64,000 bases of DNA from Ichthyophis bannanicus. Lineage: Eukaryota > Chordata > Amphibia > Gymnophiona > Ichthyophiidae. A program made the position numbers and the translations under genes. The first letter of the stretch is position 1; each line of letters starts with the position of its first letter. The DNA lies in contig CM066033.1 of NCBI GenBank assembly GCA_033557465.1, positions 231,076,109-231,140,108 on the forward strand, read 5' to 3'. The notes under the pieces are model-generated. The model saw only the letters and a program-made list of their open reading frames with translations, was not told where the DNA came from and did no database searches. Positions 33,966 through 45,805 of this stretch are shown piece by piece.

Positions 33966-34354
33966 TGTTTTGGATAATAAGAGGTTTCTTTTCTTCGATC
34001 CTAAATAGCTTCTCAGTTTCCTTGCGGGGAGGGAAGGGGCTGCAGTGGGGTAATTACCTTCCATTAAAGCTGGCTGTGCTGCTTTACTCCATTAATTTTT
34101 CCTTTTGAGAAATTTTCTTTTTCTTGTTCCAATTGTTGTTGTTGTGGTCTTATTTTGCATCGTGCTTTTTGGCTATTATATTTGGGGATTTCCCTTTTTT
34201 TCCCTGTTTTAAAGATACTATTTCCTTGTCTTTCATATTTGGAGGGTGTTTATTGTAAAGGTAATTAAAAATATATATAAAGAAAAAGAAGAATAAAAAA
34301 CATATGAACTTAAACCAATATTACAAATGCATATAGCAATCAGCAACCCCCTAG
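33966..34354. other. No recognisable feature
   Basis: T-rich then A-rich DNA (34130-34300) without coding signal. Confidence 0.4.
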
Positions 34355-34700
34355 TTTATTGTCTCCTCCAAACTGAAATGAGTTAAAGATAGTACCCTCC
34401 ATAATTAACTAGCATGCCTAAGTTTGCAAAATGGCTCACATGCACATGTGAGTGCCAAAATTTACATGTGCAAGTTGTGAAATGTGTAAATTGTAAGTTT
34501 CCTCAATATGTAAATTTGTAAAATGGTTTCTCCTTCTGCATGTAGATGTGAATCCACGTGCATTCCTGCGCTTCCTTCTATGTATTTTAGAAACTGCTCC
34601 TCATTCAGTAGAGTCATTGCTGGAATACCATCAGAATTGATTATGTCTTGACCTTGAAGTCTCAATTCCAATCTTCACATACTATCTAAAATTTAGCCTC
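34355..34700. repeat. Old dispersed repeat, also at 60570-60870
   Basis: Shares 'ccaaactgaaatgag', 'cacatgcaca', 'tattttagaaac', 'aataccatcagaa' and 'tctcaattc' in the same order with 60570-60870. The segments between are diverged. Family unknown. Confidence 0.65.
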
Positions 34701-35483
34701 AAGTATAGCAGAAGAAAATAATTAAGTTGCCTATAGGAAATTGGACTTTTTAAATTTTCAAATCTCATCTAGGTTCAAGAAATGATTCGACCTTGATCCT
34801 AGTCTGTAAATGAGAATAGTGGCAGCAGAGAGGAAAAGGCATTGGTCACTTAAGAGCCTATGTCAGGATCTTCATGGGACCCGGGCAAAAATGTCTACAA
34901 AAATCATAGTTGTAGTTATGGTACTTCCAAGTTAATTAGTGCTACTGGGAAGTGGAGTGTTATAAAAAAGAGATATTCCCTGTTCTGTGGAGTTGACAAT
35001 CTAGTCTTATCATATCAAAATGCTTAGGAAGGGCAGATATATAAAATTATATATTCTTAGAAGGAAAGAAGGGAGGGATGATAGGAGCAGCAGAGGCACA
35101 AATGTGCAGAAAAAGGTCATTCCCAAAGTATGCTTATGCTCTCCTCTAGTCCACCAATGAAGCTAAAGAGATATTTTTTTATGAGGAGAGTAGGAAGAGT
35201 AGTAGCTTCCACTGAAATTGTAAATAGCAAGTGCCCAGTCTTTTCTTCACAGAGGGGCAAAGGTAGGTTGAGATGGTGCAGTGTGGGGGGGGGGGGGGGG
35301 GAGAGAAGGGAAGCAGTAGCTAAAAGTGACCAAGCAGAGCAACAGGTGCAGCTTATTTCCTGCTGTAAAGTGTATGGAGATGGTCTGCAGATATATAATC
35401 TGAGGTATCTTCATGGGTAGAATCATCCAGTATTGAAAGTTTGAATGGCTGAAGAGGGTTTTAAAGTGGTAAGGAGGTAGGAA
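34701..35483. other. Flank of the hAT-like remnant
   Basis: No clear frame. A G run of about 16 at 35284-35300. The part from about 35130 may already be 5' sequence of the BED-finger element. Confidence 0.35.
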
Positions 35484-35813
35484 GTGATACTGGCAGTTCC
35501 AGGATCAAAAGAACTTTGGGTAGAAGAGACAGTAGAGAGTTGGAAGGATGCTACTGGCCTTTCATTCTCTCCTCCATCCTCAGCTCCAAGTCTAGCAGCA
35601 GCAGCCATAGCAATAGTTTTCAAAGAAATAGAAGGGAAGTGTCATAAGATCTCAGAGGTGAGAAAACATTTAAAAATGCTTGAGAATTCATGGTATGCAG
35701 AATGCAATTACTGTAGGCAGAAGATTAGTAGAGGGAAGCTGATGGGCCATCTTAATAAAAGTGGCATGCCACATCATTTGCAGAACAGCATTCTTTCAAA
35801 CTCAGTACAATGA
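35484..35813 (+). pseudogene. BED zinc finger of a hAT-like transposase
   Basis: A 109-codon frame whose second half has the BED-finger pattern AECNYCRQKISRGKLMGHLN followed by a histidine pair SGMPHHLQ. BED fingers bind transposon ends in hAT transposases and also occur in host ZBED genes. The frame stops early at 35811-35813; the downstream transposase is only recognisable in fragments. I prefer a dead transposon over a host gene because of the stops. Confidence 0.65.
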
Positions 35814-36009
35814 AAGGCGCTGAACCAAGATTGAGAACACAATCTGGGAGTGGAAATAGCAATGGTGGAAAAGCTCCCAGCTTCTTCCCCTAGTGATGTG
35901 GCATGCTAGCAGCTCTGACCTGCATCAAAGCAAACAATCATGGTATTCAACAGCACTATCATGGGACAAGCAGCATCAAAGGCGGTGACATAGTGCATTG
36001 GGGAAATGA

Positions 36010-37310
36010 TAGCCCCAGATGACCAGCTTCTAGAAGTTATTGAGAATGCTGCATCTCTTATCTCTCAATTATCAAGAACCCTGAAGGACAACTTTTAGTA
36101 GGTAGGTGATCCCCAACTTGTATAATCAGTTGTGTTATCAGCTGCAGGAAGAGCTGATAAAGGCAGAGGCTGGTAGTAGTATGCATTCCACCTGTGAAAT
36201 CTCGACTAGTGGGGAATCTACACATGCCTTCCTTTCCCTGGCTGTGCAGTAGTGGCAGCCGAACAAGATAGACTCCCACTGTCTGTTTAGTACAATGTTA
36301 AATTTCACAACTTATTTTGTTATTGGACTTGTTAAATTTGTTTTCAATTACATTTCATGTTCAATCTACTGTATCAATTATGTTCCAATGTAAGGTATTC
36401 ATGTTCTTATTCCCTGTACACTGCTGTGACTGGTAGATTCAGCGGTATAAAAATGTTGCTAAATAAATAAATAAATAAATATTGGGGGAGCAACAGGAGG
36501 AGGATACCAGTGAGCTGTGCTGCACACGCAAGTTATGGATAAAAGCCATACCTGGACCCTTATCTTAGTAGAAATAAGAGCAATGCTGTAGGACTGACAG
36601 ATAGGAGACAGACAGAATACTATGCTTCCTAGTTTCTTTGTATAATATGGTGGAATGAACCATGGAAGTGAAGTAGGGGGCTTTTTATTGGAGTCAATGC
36701 TTTGCACACTGGATGAACCTAGGCTTGGGGAACAAGGGAAGTGGCAGCCCTGTCCTGAGGCAACTAATCAAGAAGTGCCAAAAAATAGAGGCTTTTCACC
36801 AGAGTGTGAAGGGTGGCTTGAGTTGCATGAGAAGTAGGAAGCAACAGGGCATCTGTAGACCAGCTCATCCAGGATGGTGGCATCAGGTGGAATTACACTT
36901 ATCAGATGCCAGAGATGCTAGTGGAGTAATAGGCAGCCCTGCAGCAGATGTCATTGAAGACAAAGATTGGGATCAAAGGTGACATGGGGCACCAGGATTG
37001 GACCAATATCATTCATATCATAGAAGTCCTAAATCCCTTTAAGGATGCCATGGAGTTCTAGAATAGCTACCCTGAGCTTTTTCACTCCAATAGTGAAAAT
37101 TCTACAGGTGAAATTAGAGGATTTTTGGCAGCAACAGGGATTCACAGAAGAGCTTTTGGTGATGGTGGACTTCTTGCAAGGCGAAGTGAATTAAAAGCTT
37201 GCAACCCATTATGAAGGAGGATACTTATATGCATGGCTGAAAGGAACTATCACTCTATAGTACTTGAGAAGCTGGCAATTCAGTTGCAGGGAAGGGAGCT
37301 CCAGAGGCAG
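36010..37310 (+). pseudogene. hAT-like transposase remnants
   Basis: Downstream pieces in shifting frames resemble hAT catalytic-region sequence, for example HDWTNIIHIIEVLNPFKDA near 37000 and KLEDFWQQQGFTEE near 37115, with internal stops. An L2-like tail is inserted at 36300-36478. Assignment rests on general pattern and on the BED finger upstream. Confidence 0.45.
36300..36478 (+). mobile_element. L2-like LINE 3' tail
   Basis: 'gttcttattccctgtacactgc', 'agattcagcggtataaaaatg' and aaataaataaataaataaat. Confidence 0.7.
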
Positions 37311-37789
37311 GACGGTGGTGATGATGCAGCAAGGGAAACAATAGGCATGCCTGTAAGCAGTAGTGGAGCATGAATACTACCATGTTAGATACCACTCCCT
37401 TCTCCAAACTTTATATCCCAGAATTGGTGAATGCTCAGCATTTCCTGTCCTGCCCTCCAACCAGTGTATATTTTCCATGTTAGTGGTTATTGTGGGTTCC
37501 CCTTATTCATGAAGAGCACTGGATTTGGTGAAAAAACTAGTAGTTCTAAGACAAACCTCACCTTGTTTGGTTTCCCTCAATTTTCATGTAACTGGAAGGA
37601 GGAATCAGTGCACACCTCTACTAAAGTAGAGTGTCATGCTCTGTTTTTGACAGCTTCTATTGCTGTCTCTTCGGACTGGTGCCCATTTCCAGTGGGTAGC
37701 TTTGAGCCCCTCATGTCAAAATGTTAAATAAAATACAAACAAACCCAAGAAACAAAAGAAAAAAAAACAAAATCCAACCCCCCCCCCCA

Positions 37790-38265
37790 TCAATGTGTCC
37801 CTCTGATGCTGGCACCCGTCTCACTGTGCTGCCATTTTTGTCGTGGCCTGCCTCCTGTTGTTAGGCCTGCGTTTATGATCTGAACCTCTGCTATATTGCA
37901 GGTGTTGCCACTTCCACTGCTGTCTGCACAACTGCTCTGTGGCCTGCTATCCAATTTGCAATGGGTTCCTGTAGGCCCACATGGCAAAAATACAAAAAAA
38001 ACAAGCAAAAATTAATTTTAAAAAAGTCTCCCTCTGCTGCTGCTGCTTCACTGTGCCACCTTTTTTCTGTCATGGCCTGCTCTCATGATCTGAATTTTTG
38101 CTGCATTGTAGCTTTTGCCATTCCCACTGCAGGGCTACCTGAACAGCTGCTTAGCAGCCTGCTGTCTCACTTGTTGAGGGCCCCATTAGAGCCATGTGGC
38201 AAAACTAAAAGAGAAAAAAATAAAAAATTAAATAAAAAATAAAAAGTCCTCTTTTCCCCTTGCCT
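37790..38265. repeat. Degenerate tandem repeat, period about 240 bp
   Basis: The order tccctctg(a/c)tgctg, cactgtgc, 'catggcctgc'-like, tgatctgaa, 'ttgccacttccactgc'-like, 'catggcaaaa' occurs at about 37797-38000 and again at 38028-38220; a third start appears near 38250. C-rich and A-rich stretches separate the units. Confidence 0.65.
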
Positions 38266-38550
38266 TTCTCTGATATCTGTTGGCACTGCTCTTATGACCT
38301 GCCTCTGCCCTTTGTCCTTCCCTGCTGATTTGGATGGTTCATCTCACTTTTTTTTCTCTGTTGCTTTGTAACCAGTGTCTTTCTTTTCTGTCCAACATTC
38401 ATTTTTCTCCTGCTTTGCACCCTTGTGGCTGCCTTACAGTCTTTGGGTTTTAATTTCACCCTCCTTTTATGCCTTAGGGGTTTGTTGCCACTAGTCTTGC
38501 TGTGATGCTCTGTGATTGATATTTTAATGAGTTAATACAGTAATCCTGTA

Positions 38551-38803
38551 GTGGAGGAGTGGCCTAGTGGTTTGGGCAAGGTACTTCAAGCTAGAAGGTC
38601 AGGGGTTCAAATCCCACTAGAGGACAGCAACCTTGGTCTGGAAGGACTGGGGTTTCTAGTCCTTGTGGTCTTGGGCAAGCTACTTAACCCTCCATAGCCC
38701 ATGTTCCCTGTAAAATAGTTATCTCCAAGTTATAGTGCCCTGTCCAATGTAAACCACACTGATGCAGAATAGCACAGTATATAAGAGAATGTAAATAAAT
38801 AAA
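38551..38803 (+). mobile_element. tRNA-derived SINE with LINE-like tail
   Basis: Box A tggcctagtgg (38560-38570) and box B ggttcaaatcc (38604-38614) are near-perfect RNA polymerase III promoter elements. The body has 'aggacagcaaccttgg' and 'gggcaagctacttaaccctcc'. The 3' part 'gtaaaccacactgatg', 'cagtatataag' and aaataaataaa matches the LINE tails in this window, so L2-like machinery probably moved it. Confidence 0.88.
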
Positions 38804-38999
38804 TCCTTCTTCATTTTCCTGTTTTCCAATTTTCTTGGTACCTATTACATGGAATTTAGTATTTGTACTGTTGCTATTAACACTGTTCCTCCAACTATTG
38901 CTGCAGCTTTCTCCCATTCTTACAACGTTGCTTTCCCTCATCTTTTCAATGTGCCTTATGAAAAGGTACAAGAGGTGTTTCTTTTCCAATGCAGAAGTC

Positions 39000-39900
39000 C
39001 TCGGTATCTTCATGTATTTCTGTTTGGATAGTACGTACAGCCCTACAGTCTGTCTTGCTACTCCTGTGTTGATATTTCAGGTGTTTTAGGGCTTTCCAGC
39101 CTGTCTTGCTGCTGTGTTGGCTTTTTTGGGTATCTCTGCTGCAGTTCCAAACAACCTGAGTCTGACAGAAAATGAACCCAGTGTAGTTTAGAGGACACTA
39201 CCACCCTAACACCATCAACAAGCCTTGAACTTTCTCTTTAAAGTTATTTTCAAATTTCCATTATTTTATTGCTGGCCTAGCCCCATTATGAGGACATACA
39301 TTTTCCTGGTCCATTCAAAGTACTCTAGTAAGAGATTCTTAGCTTTTTATGAAAGGCTGGAGTGCACATTAGGTGCTCCTTTTGGAGGTAGGACCTTTTA
39401 GCCAATGTTCCTACTGTGTTAAATCACCTCAGATGCTTTAGGGTCTTGCAGTTGATCTTGGTGCTATGCTGATCCATTTGAGGTGTTTGAGGGCCTTGCA
39501 GTAGATTGTGGTGCTGTGCTTTTCTTCTTTGGGTCTTTTATGGCTTTCCAGTCAATTTTTGTGCTGTATTGGTCCTCTTCCATGCCTTCCAGCCAGCAGT
39601 CAATGTTATTGCTGCTTTAACCCACTTCTATTGCCTTGGGTCATCTGGACAGTGTTGTTGCCACTTTACCCCTTTATATATGCCTTGGAATCTTCCTGCC
39701 AATGTTGGTGCCGTTTTAGTCTTCTCAAAATGCCTTGGTATTCTTACACCAATTTTGGTGCTTCTTTGCTCTCTTCCACTGTCTTCAGGTGTTCGTTCTA
39801 CTCTTTGTACCACATTTTCCTTCTGGTGGCTTTGGGTAGGCTTCTTGTCACTGTTAGTGTTCTTTGATATTTTTCTGGTGCCATGGGTTGTTTATGACAT
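39000..39900. repeat. Degenerate minisatellite, about 65-70 bp period
   Basis: Words such as ttggtgctg(t), 'atgccttggaatctt', 'ccagtcaatttttgtgc' and 'gtcttcaggtgtt' come round every 65-70 bp from about 39040 to 39880. This composition keeps frames open by chance (for example 39506-39916), which I do not regard as genes. Confidence 0.6.
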
Positions 39901-42600
39901 TCTTGATGGCTTGTAATTCTGTTGTCTTTACTATGGATGCCTGTCAGAAAGTTTGAATCAGGTTTGATTGAAAATGGATGGGAAGCCTCCCTGTTACATT
40001 GTAAAATAGTTTTCTCCATAGACTTGAATGAATGAGGATGAATGAGACAAATGCATGAATGATTCAGCATCTGAATACTAATCAAATTAGGTTTGGGGAA
40101 GAATACTAACCAACCTAATAACATCCCTTAGTGTTTCAGGCCCTGGGACACTCCACTAAAATGTTCACCTCCCAGGTATTAATTGAGCTCAAAGGTAGTG
40201 TTCTGGCCAGATACATGTTAGTGCATGTTTAGGTCTCACTTTTAGGTGCCTTGGAGAGATGTCTGTAGCGGCATAGCAGATGTCTTGGTCCAGTGAATAA
40301 CTTGGGGCCCCATGATGAAAGACTCTGCTCCCAACAATGTGGGCCAAAACACTCCCTTCTCCCTCAACGTTCCTAGCACTAACTATAAAGTTAACCGAAA
40401 ACCTCTTTAGGCCTTCACAAAAAAGTATTCCTGCTCAAAATGTATGTATTAGTCTGTACTATCTTCTCGTTAAGCTGGAAATGAAGCAGAAATAGCTTTC
40501 TGACTGACTAGAGACTCTGCTATTTACAGCCCTAGTAGACAGAAGGCTTGCAATTCCTTTGATAACTGTCTTGGCCACTACAACACAATACACCTTCTAG
40601 TGGCTCTGTTACAACTGCTGTCTCTCCCGTTCACTTGGAGATGACTGCTTCTTTCAGCTCCCTCTCTGTCTCTCTCTCATGTCCTTTCTGCTGCCTCTCT
40701 TCGGAGATGCACTCTTACTTAGTATTCTGACCCCTAAAGGCACCGGTTGGCAGCTGGCATGAGTTTGAAGTTAACAAGCTATGGGAAAGGAGCAAGTAGG
40801 GATTTCTCTGGCCCCCGTCATCCCCTCCGACCCCATGGCGTGAGTCAGCGTGCCAGGGGAAGAAAGGGAAGGCATGGATTGTGCTCACCCTCCCCTCTCC
40901 TCTCAGTGTTACACTTCTAAAGGACATGGCTTCAGGGAAGGGAATTTTAACCTTTTCAGCCCCGTTTTGGTGGGGGAGCAGGGCATTAAACCTACTGAGC
41001 CACCAGAGAGATGAAGTCCTCTGGGGGAGGAGGTCCCAGGGCATCTCCAATTCTGACCAGTAGGCTTTTCATTTATTTTTTTTGTTTGTATTGCTGCAAG
41101 AAGAACACATTTTTAAAAATTTCTCATGCAATGTGTGGGAAATTTCATGTGAAGATTAGCTAAGGACGTAAATGAGCCAAGAGCTCATTTTCATTTCTTA
41201 GCTAAATTTTTAGGAAATTGATACTAATCTTCGAACATTTAATGAGTTAGTACATAGAGGCCAATGTTAGATTCTAGACATTTTGAAAATCAACCTCATA
41301 GTATCACTGTCAGATATCCAGACACTGGAACAGACTTAGCAGCCCAAATGTTCTCTCTATGGCAGATCAAGTCAATATTGCACCCTATCATACCTTTCCC
41401 AACTGGTCTCTGGATTTATGGTAGCAGGGAGGAGCCAGACCTCATTTTCATATTTTGTGTCACTGGGTACAGGAAAACCAGACACTACTGAATACTGTTT
41501 GGGGATTGTCTTATGCAGTGACAGGAAGAGAAAGAAATGAGAGCCTATCTGGTCTGTAAACTGCTTTGCTGTTTTTTTTTCAAAAGATAGTAGAGAAAGA
41601 GTATCAATAAACTCAACTAAAACTAAACTAAGAGCACCCTTGGCCTTGGCACATGGAAGCCCTCAACCAGAAGACCCCTAAAGCTGTGGCACCCCCATAA
41701 ACCAACACTTTTTAACTTGTCTAGGGGAGCATCCAGTGGTGTCTTTTTCTATGCTGCCATTTTGAAAAATGGCAGCACTGATCCATAGCGATAGGTCGGA
41801 ATGTACCACTAAGGATCAGCCTTCTGAATAAGGACGTTTTCTCTTATTTGGTAGGCTGACCTCTACCAATACATTCCAAAGTACCACTAGAGGTCAAGCA
41901 CCAACATTTTTCAAAATGGCAGCACTTGAAGGAGGAGCAAGTAGGCATTGCTCCTGCCTCCCAACTAAAAGACAGTTTTGACAGGCAGAAAGGATAGGAG
42001 GTATTTGTTGCCCATTCGGGCCATTAGATATTGTTTTGGGGGAAGGAATAAGGAATATTTCAGGTTGTAGTAAAGATTCAGCACTAAAGGGAACATAAAA
42101 AACCATGCCAAAATTTAACATGCTTTTTTTTTACATCAGGAACAATTTCCGATTTTGCTGGTTTGAATGCATCTTCCAACTGTACTGTCCTTAAGCACAG
42201 TAGTTTTACTGCAGAATTTTCCACATTAAAGCCACTAATATATCAGGTAATAAGAACTAGTGCTGGAAAATCAAGGTAAACCACTGCACTAAATGACAGT
42301 GCAACTTGGTACATCAACTCTATGATTTGTTAAACTTTTTTTCCTCATACACAGAGAATGAGAGAAAAACCTCAATGAAGCAAGCCTTAGACCACTTGTG
42401 CTTTGACTTCCTAAGTCCTTCAGACACAAGGTTTGGTAAATTTCTGTAAGAGCAAGACAAAGGAGAGCAGCAGCAAATCTAAACACTCACAGTGATCTTT
42501 GATAATACTATAGATAGTCACATGCACTCACATTTCCTGTGTGATAGGACTTAGAAAAGCTAAACACTCAGGGAAGTAATTTTCTAATGCATTTGCCACA
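39901..42600. other. No recognisable gene or repeat family
   Basis: Non-coding by eye on both strands. Two copies of 'ttttgaaaaatggcagcac'-type sequence in inverted order near 41758 and 41911, with ccaccaatacattcc/ggaatgtacc words between, suggest a small palindromic element at about 41700-41935. Confidence 0.4.
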
Positions 42601-42905
42601 TGGAAAGCAAGTTTCCTGTGTATATAGTGGCTCTTTATGTTTTATTTGATGTGACACTTTGTTAGGCCAGATTGTGGTAGATAAGAAGAACTATAAGATA
42701 GATGTACAGGACTGTACATTTCAGGAGAAACTCTTTGGCTTTCTTTTTTTAGACTGTTAATTTCTTTAATTTTTATGGACTTTTGGAGATATATTGAATA
42801 TTGTTTATGCAGTACAAATTGTATTGTATTGTGCATACTTATGTATATTTTGTTTTCCTCTGTATTTCAGTTGTAAAGTGAAAGCATTTAATAAAAGTTT
42901 AAATA
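42600..42905 (+). mobile_element. Probable retroelement 3' end
   Basis: AT-rich sequence ending aataaaagtttaaataaataaaaaag, with a poly-A signal-like AATAAA just before an A-rich tail. No coding part; family unknown. Confidence 0.4.
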
Positions 42906-43269
42906 AATAAAAAAGAAAGAAAGAGAAAAGGGCTCTTAAAATGACTTCTCATTTAAATGGGCTAAAACTATTCCAAATGGATATTTTCTGACTGGGACAT
43001 TCTTCTAATTGTAGCGGATGCGTTTTTTAAAATTTTAAATTGCATCAAAAAAAGACATAAAAGTTATCTGCAAATTTTGAAAGTCTAGAGAAACTGAACT
43101 TGGACATATATATATGATTACACTTACTTGGAGACTGCTAAAGAGTCAAAGATTGTTTTCCTGCAGTATGATGGTCCTTGCAGATCTTATAAAGTTCCAT
43201 GTTTCTTCTATTCCATCCAGAGAATCTAGATTTCCTTATAAAATATGCATAAAATAAGCACCCTTTCGG

Positions 43270-43395
43270 ACTTTTCATATGTTGTTGTTAAGTGCCTTTT
43301 CATATGTTGATGTTGATTCATGGTGACCCTGTGGATAGTTGTCCATAACAATTCATTGGGTTTTCATGGCAAAGTATGGAAATAGTTTGGCAATG
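43270..43395 (+). repeat. Possible old SINE piece
   Basis: 'tgttgttaagtgcc' and 'gttgattcatggtgaccc' followed by 'gggttttcatggcaaag' resemble a motif chain found in several tetrapod SINEs; I cannot name the family. Confidence 0.35.
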
Positions 43396-43883
43396 TCTTC
43401 TTATAAATTTAGCTCATAAAAGAGTTAATCTCTTGCAATTTTAATCTCATGCAAAGCAGTGTCTTATGCACACAAACTGCAAAGGTTTGGTGCATCACTC
43501 TTCTATGGAAAGCAGGATGATAAGAGAGAAGAAATTTGTTCTTACCTGCTAATTTCTTTTCCTTGAGTTCTGCTAGATCAGTTCAGGACCTTCCCAGGAA
43601 GATTAACATTCTACAGATTGTTTGTTTCAGTCTGTTCTTGGAATGCATTCAACGCACAAAGGTTCTCTTGGGATAGTTCCAACGCAGATATTTCCTAATC
43701 TGGTAAAGGTTGGACTTACTGAGGGTCTGCTAACATTCTAATGTCTTTCATATTTGCTTTAACAAATGTATACTGGCAAGTTTCAGAGTTATGAAAACAA
43801 GGGAGAAGAGTAGGTATCCGCAGAAAACAGTAGGAGGCAAACCAGAAGCGGAACCTAAGGACCAGGCCTACACGTAGGTATAT

Positions 43884-44391
43884 TTATTTATTTATTTGCA
43901 GTCTCTTTTATACCGCGCTATTCGACATCAGTGCGGTTTACAATGAACATAAGAGTTGCACATCTCAATTTCGTGATTTGTGCTTACAGTGAAACAGGTG
44001 TAATAACTTGGGTATACATTAAACAGGAAAATTAAACTTGGATATGCATTAAGCAGGTATAACAGGTAAAATAGGGTATAAATAACCAGTCCCTTAACAA
44101 GGAGACACGATGAATAAATACAGTCTACTTTATGCAACAATATAATGAGTTATGCGGCACTGCATAAGTTTCTCATGGTGGTTGGAGGGGAAGGTGTGAT
44201 TGCGAGTGATCAGTCTGGGAATGTGACGTGCATGAGTTTGAGGTGCTGCATTGAGATGTGAGAGTGGGTGAGTGTGGAGAGAAGACTGCATCATCATAGT
44301 GATGAAGAAAGAGGTGCCGTTTCAGTGCCTTCCTAAATTGGGAGAGTTCACTGATGGTTATGATAGTTGCTGGTAGTGCGTTCCAGCAGGA
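43884..44391 (-). mobile_element. L2-like LINE fragment inside PLE arm
   Basis: Reverse-strand tail tatttatttatttatttgc and 'taccgcgctattcg', then C-terminal RT remnants up to 'gtgcgttccagcagg'. The arm sequence resumes at about 44392; ggtatat and ggatat at the edges may be its duplication. Confidence 0.75.
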
Positions 44392-44421
44392 TGGATATTG
44401 GTGCAGATAAAGTTTATTGAG

Positions 44422-44464
44422 GACCCAACTAAAAAGTTTCGGCCGGAGGCCTTCTTCAGGGGTC
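44422..44464 (-). ncRNA. Hammerhead ribozyme motif, left arm
   Basis: On minus: GACCC (stem I), CTGAAGA (44459-44453), GGCC-tcc-GGCC (stem II), GAA, AC...GT (2-bp stem III), T as cleavage base, GGGTC closing stem I (44426-44422). Core fully conserved, differing from the right-arm copy only in the stem III loop. Confidence 0.8.
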
Positions 44465-45119
44465 TAAAAATAAATAAAACATACATTAAAACACACATAT
44501 TAAAAAATAATAGAGTAGAGTTTTAGAAGAAGGAAATGGCTAATTATTTCAATATTATTTTCTTACATATAATTTAACTATTTGTACTGTTTTTATGTCC
44601 TTTTGAGACTTTGTCATAACATGAGGTTTCATTTTACTATTTTTCCTTTAATTCACACAGATTGAGGAAAGCATTCTGCTTCTTTACTTGTTGTTGCTAT
44701 ACCCTGTGGTAATGTATTCTACATTTTCATTGTATATACTTTTGCCAGTTGTGCATTTTCATTGTAATGCCCTTGCATTAATGTTTCTATTTCTGTTTGT
44801 CCTTCTCTATATGTCGGGACTTTTTGCTTTTTAATATTATGTTGTATGGTGCTACACTTCGTGGTAATATATCCTTCTCCATATTTTAATACCCTTGTTT
44901 TTTAAATGTTATACTGTATGGTATTACACTCTGTGATAATATATCCTATATTTTAATAACATTCACATTTGTACCAGGTGTGTATTTGTACGTAATGCCT
45001 TTACATGGATATTGTTCTGTCTTTCCATGTGTCAAGACCCTCTGCCTTTTAATATTGTATGTACAGTATCTAGTTATTTTTTAATATGTGTGTTTTAATG
45101 TATGTTTTATTTATTTTTA

Positions 45120-45162
45120 GACCCCTGAAGAAGGCCTCCGGCCGAAACATTTTAGTTGGGTC
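45120..45162 (+). ncRNA. Hammerhead ribozyme motif, right arm
   Basis: GACCC (45120-45124) and GGGTC (45158-45162) form a 5-bp stem I; CTGAAGA is 45125-45131; stem II GGCC/GGCC with loop tcc is 45133-45143; GAA 45144-45146; stem III AC/GT with a six-base loop; the cleavage triplet GTT ends at 45157. A one- or two-pair stem III is usual for PLE and retrozyme hammerheads, which may need a dimer to cut well (established for the class). Confidence 0.82.
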
Positions 45163-45239
45163 CTCAATAAACTTTATCTGCACCAATATACCTACATGTA
45201 GGCCTGGTCCTTAGGTTCTGCTTCAAGTTTCAGAGTTAT

Positions 45240-45805
45240 ACCACTAGTTATACTAATGATGACATCAATGAACCTTAAAGTTTTCTGCCTGCATTTGTGG
45301 TTGGGGAGCATAATCCACTCTCTGAGGAAATGAGAAGGAAAGGAAAGGAAATGAGCAGCGAAGAACAAATTTCACCTTTCTGGTGCTGGCATAGCTCAAC
45401 TCAGATCAGCTGTTTGAACCATATAATATGCCATAGATTTAATGTGTACCATGTGGTTCAGAGTTCGTTGAATCGGGCTGGAGAGATACTGGTGTCAAAG
45501 GTGGGTAAGATATGCTGGACCAAACACACTACCAATTCCATCCTTCTGAATGGTATAAGGAAATTGGGGAAAGAGGCAGTTGAAAATATCTGGGGAAAGG
45601 CATTGCTAGATACTTAAGGTTAAGAGCATGGTTCTATCTAGCAGGGAACCGGCTTGGTACCCTGGTACTTCTAATGTACTCGTAAGACATGTTCACTCCC
45701 TGACCTCCTTCTGGAGCCAAATCTATTTAAATAATGCAATGCAGGTTGCTATTTCTGCAGTTTACAGAAAGCAGTACAGGAGATTAAATTGGACCATAAG
45801 ATGAT
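45240..45805. other. Unassigned DNA
   Basis: A 106-codon frame at 45297-45617 has no family features that I recognise; its tail (KLGKEAVENIWGKALLDT) looks unlike the LINEs nearby. Probably chance or an unidentified repeat. Confidence 0.35.

Larger units (their letters stand above)
43793..45223 (-). mobile_element. PLE-derived inverted-repeat element with hammerheads
   Basis: An exact 16-bp duplication CAAGTTTCAGAGTTAT flanks it (43777-43792 and 45224-45239). Inverted arms (about 43846-44515, interrupted by an L2 piece, and 45065-45223) each hold a hammerhead motif facing outward. The left arm has about 50 extra bases outside it, just as the complete PLE at 11418-14728 has on its right, so orientation is probably minus. 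The interior (44520-45060) is AT-rich without RT or GIY-YIG coding. It is best read as a non-autonomous PLE derivative. Confidence 0.78.

Noticed and set aside
39506..39916. 136-codon and 119-codon frames, hydrophobic, could be membrane proteins
   Set aside because: They lie in a degenerate 65-70-bp tandem repeat that keeps several frames open; no conserved motif.
45297..45617. 106-codon frame
   Set aside because: No recognisable domain; short, isolated, between retroelement remnants.
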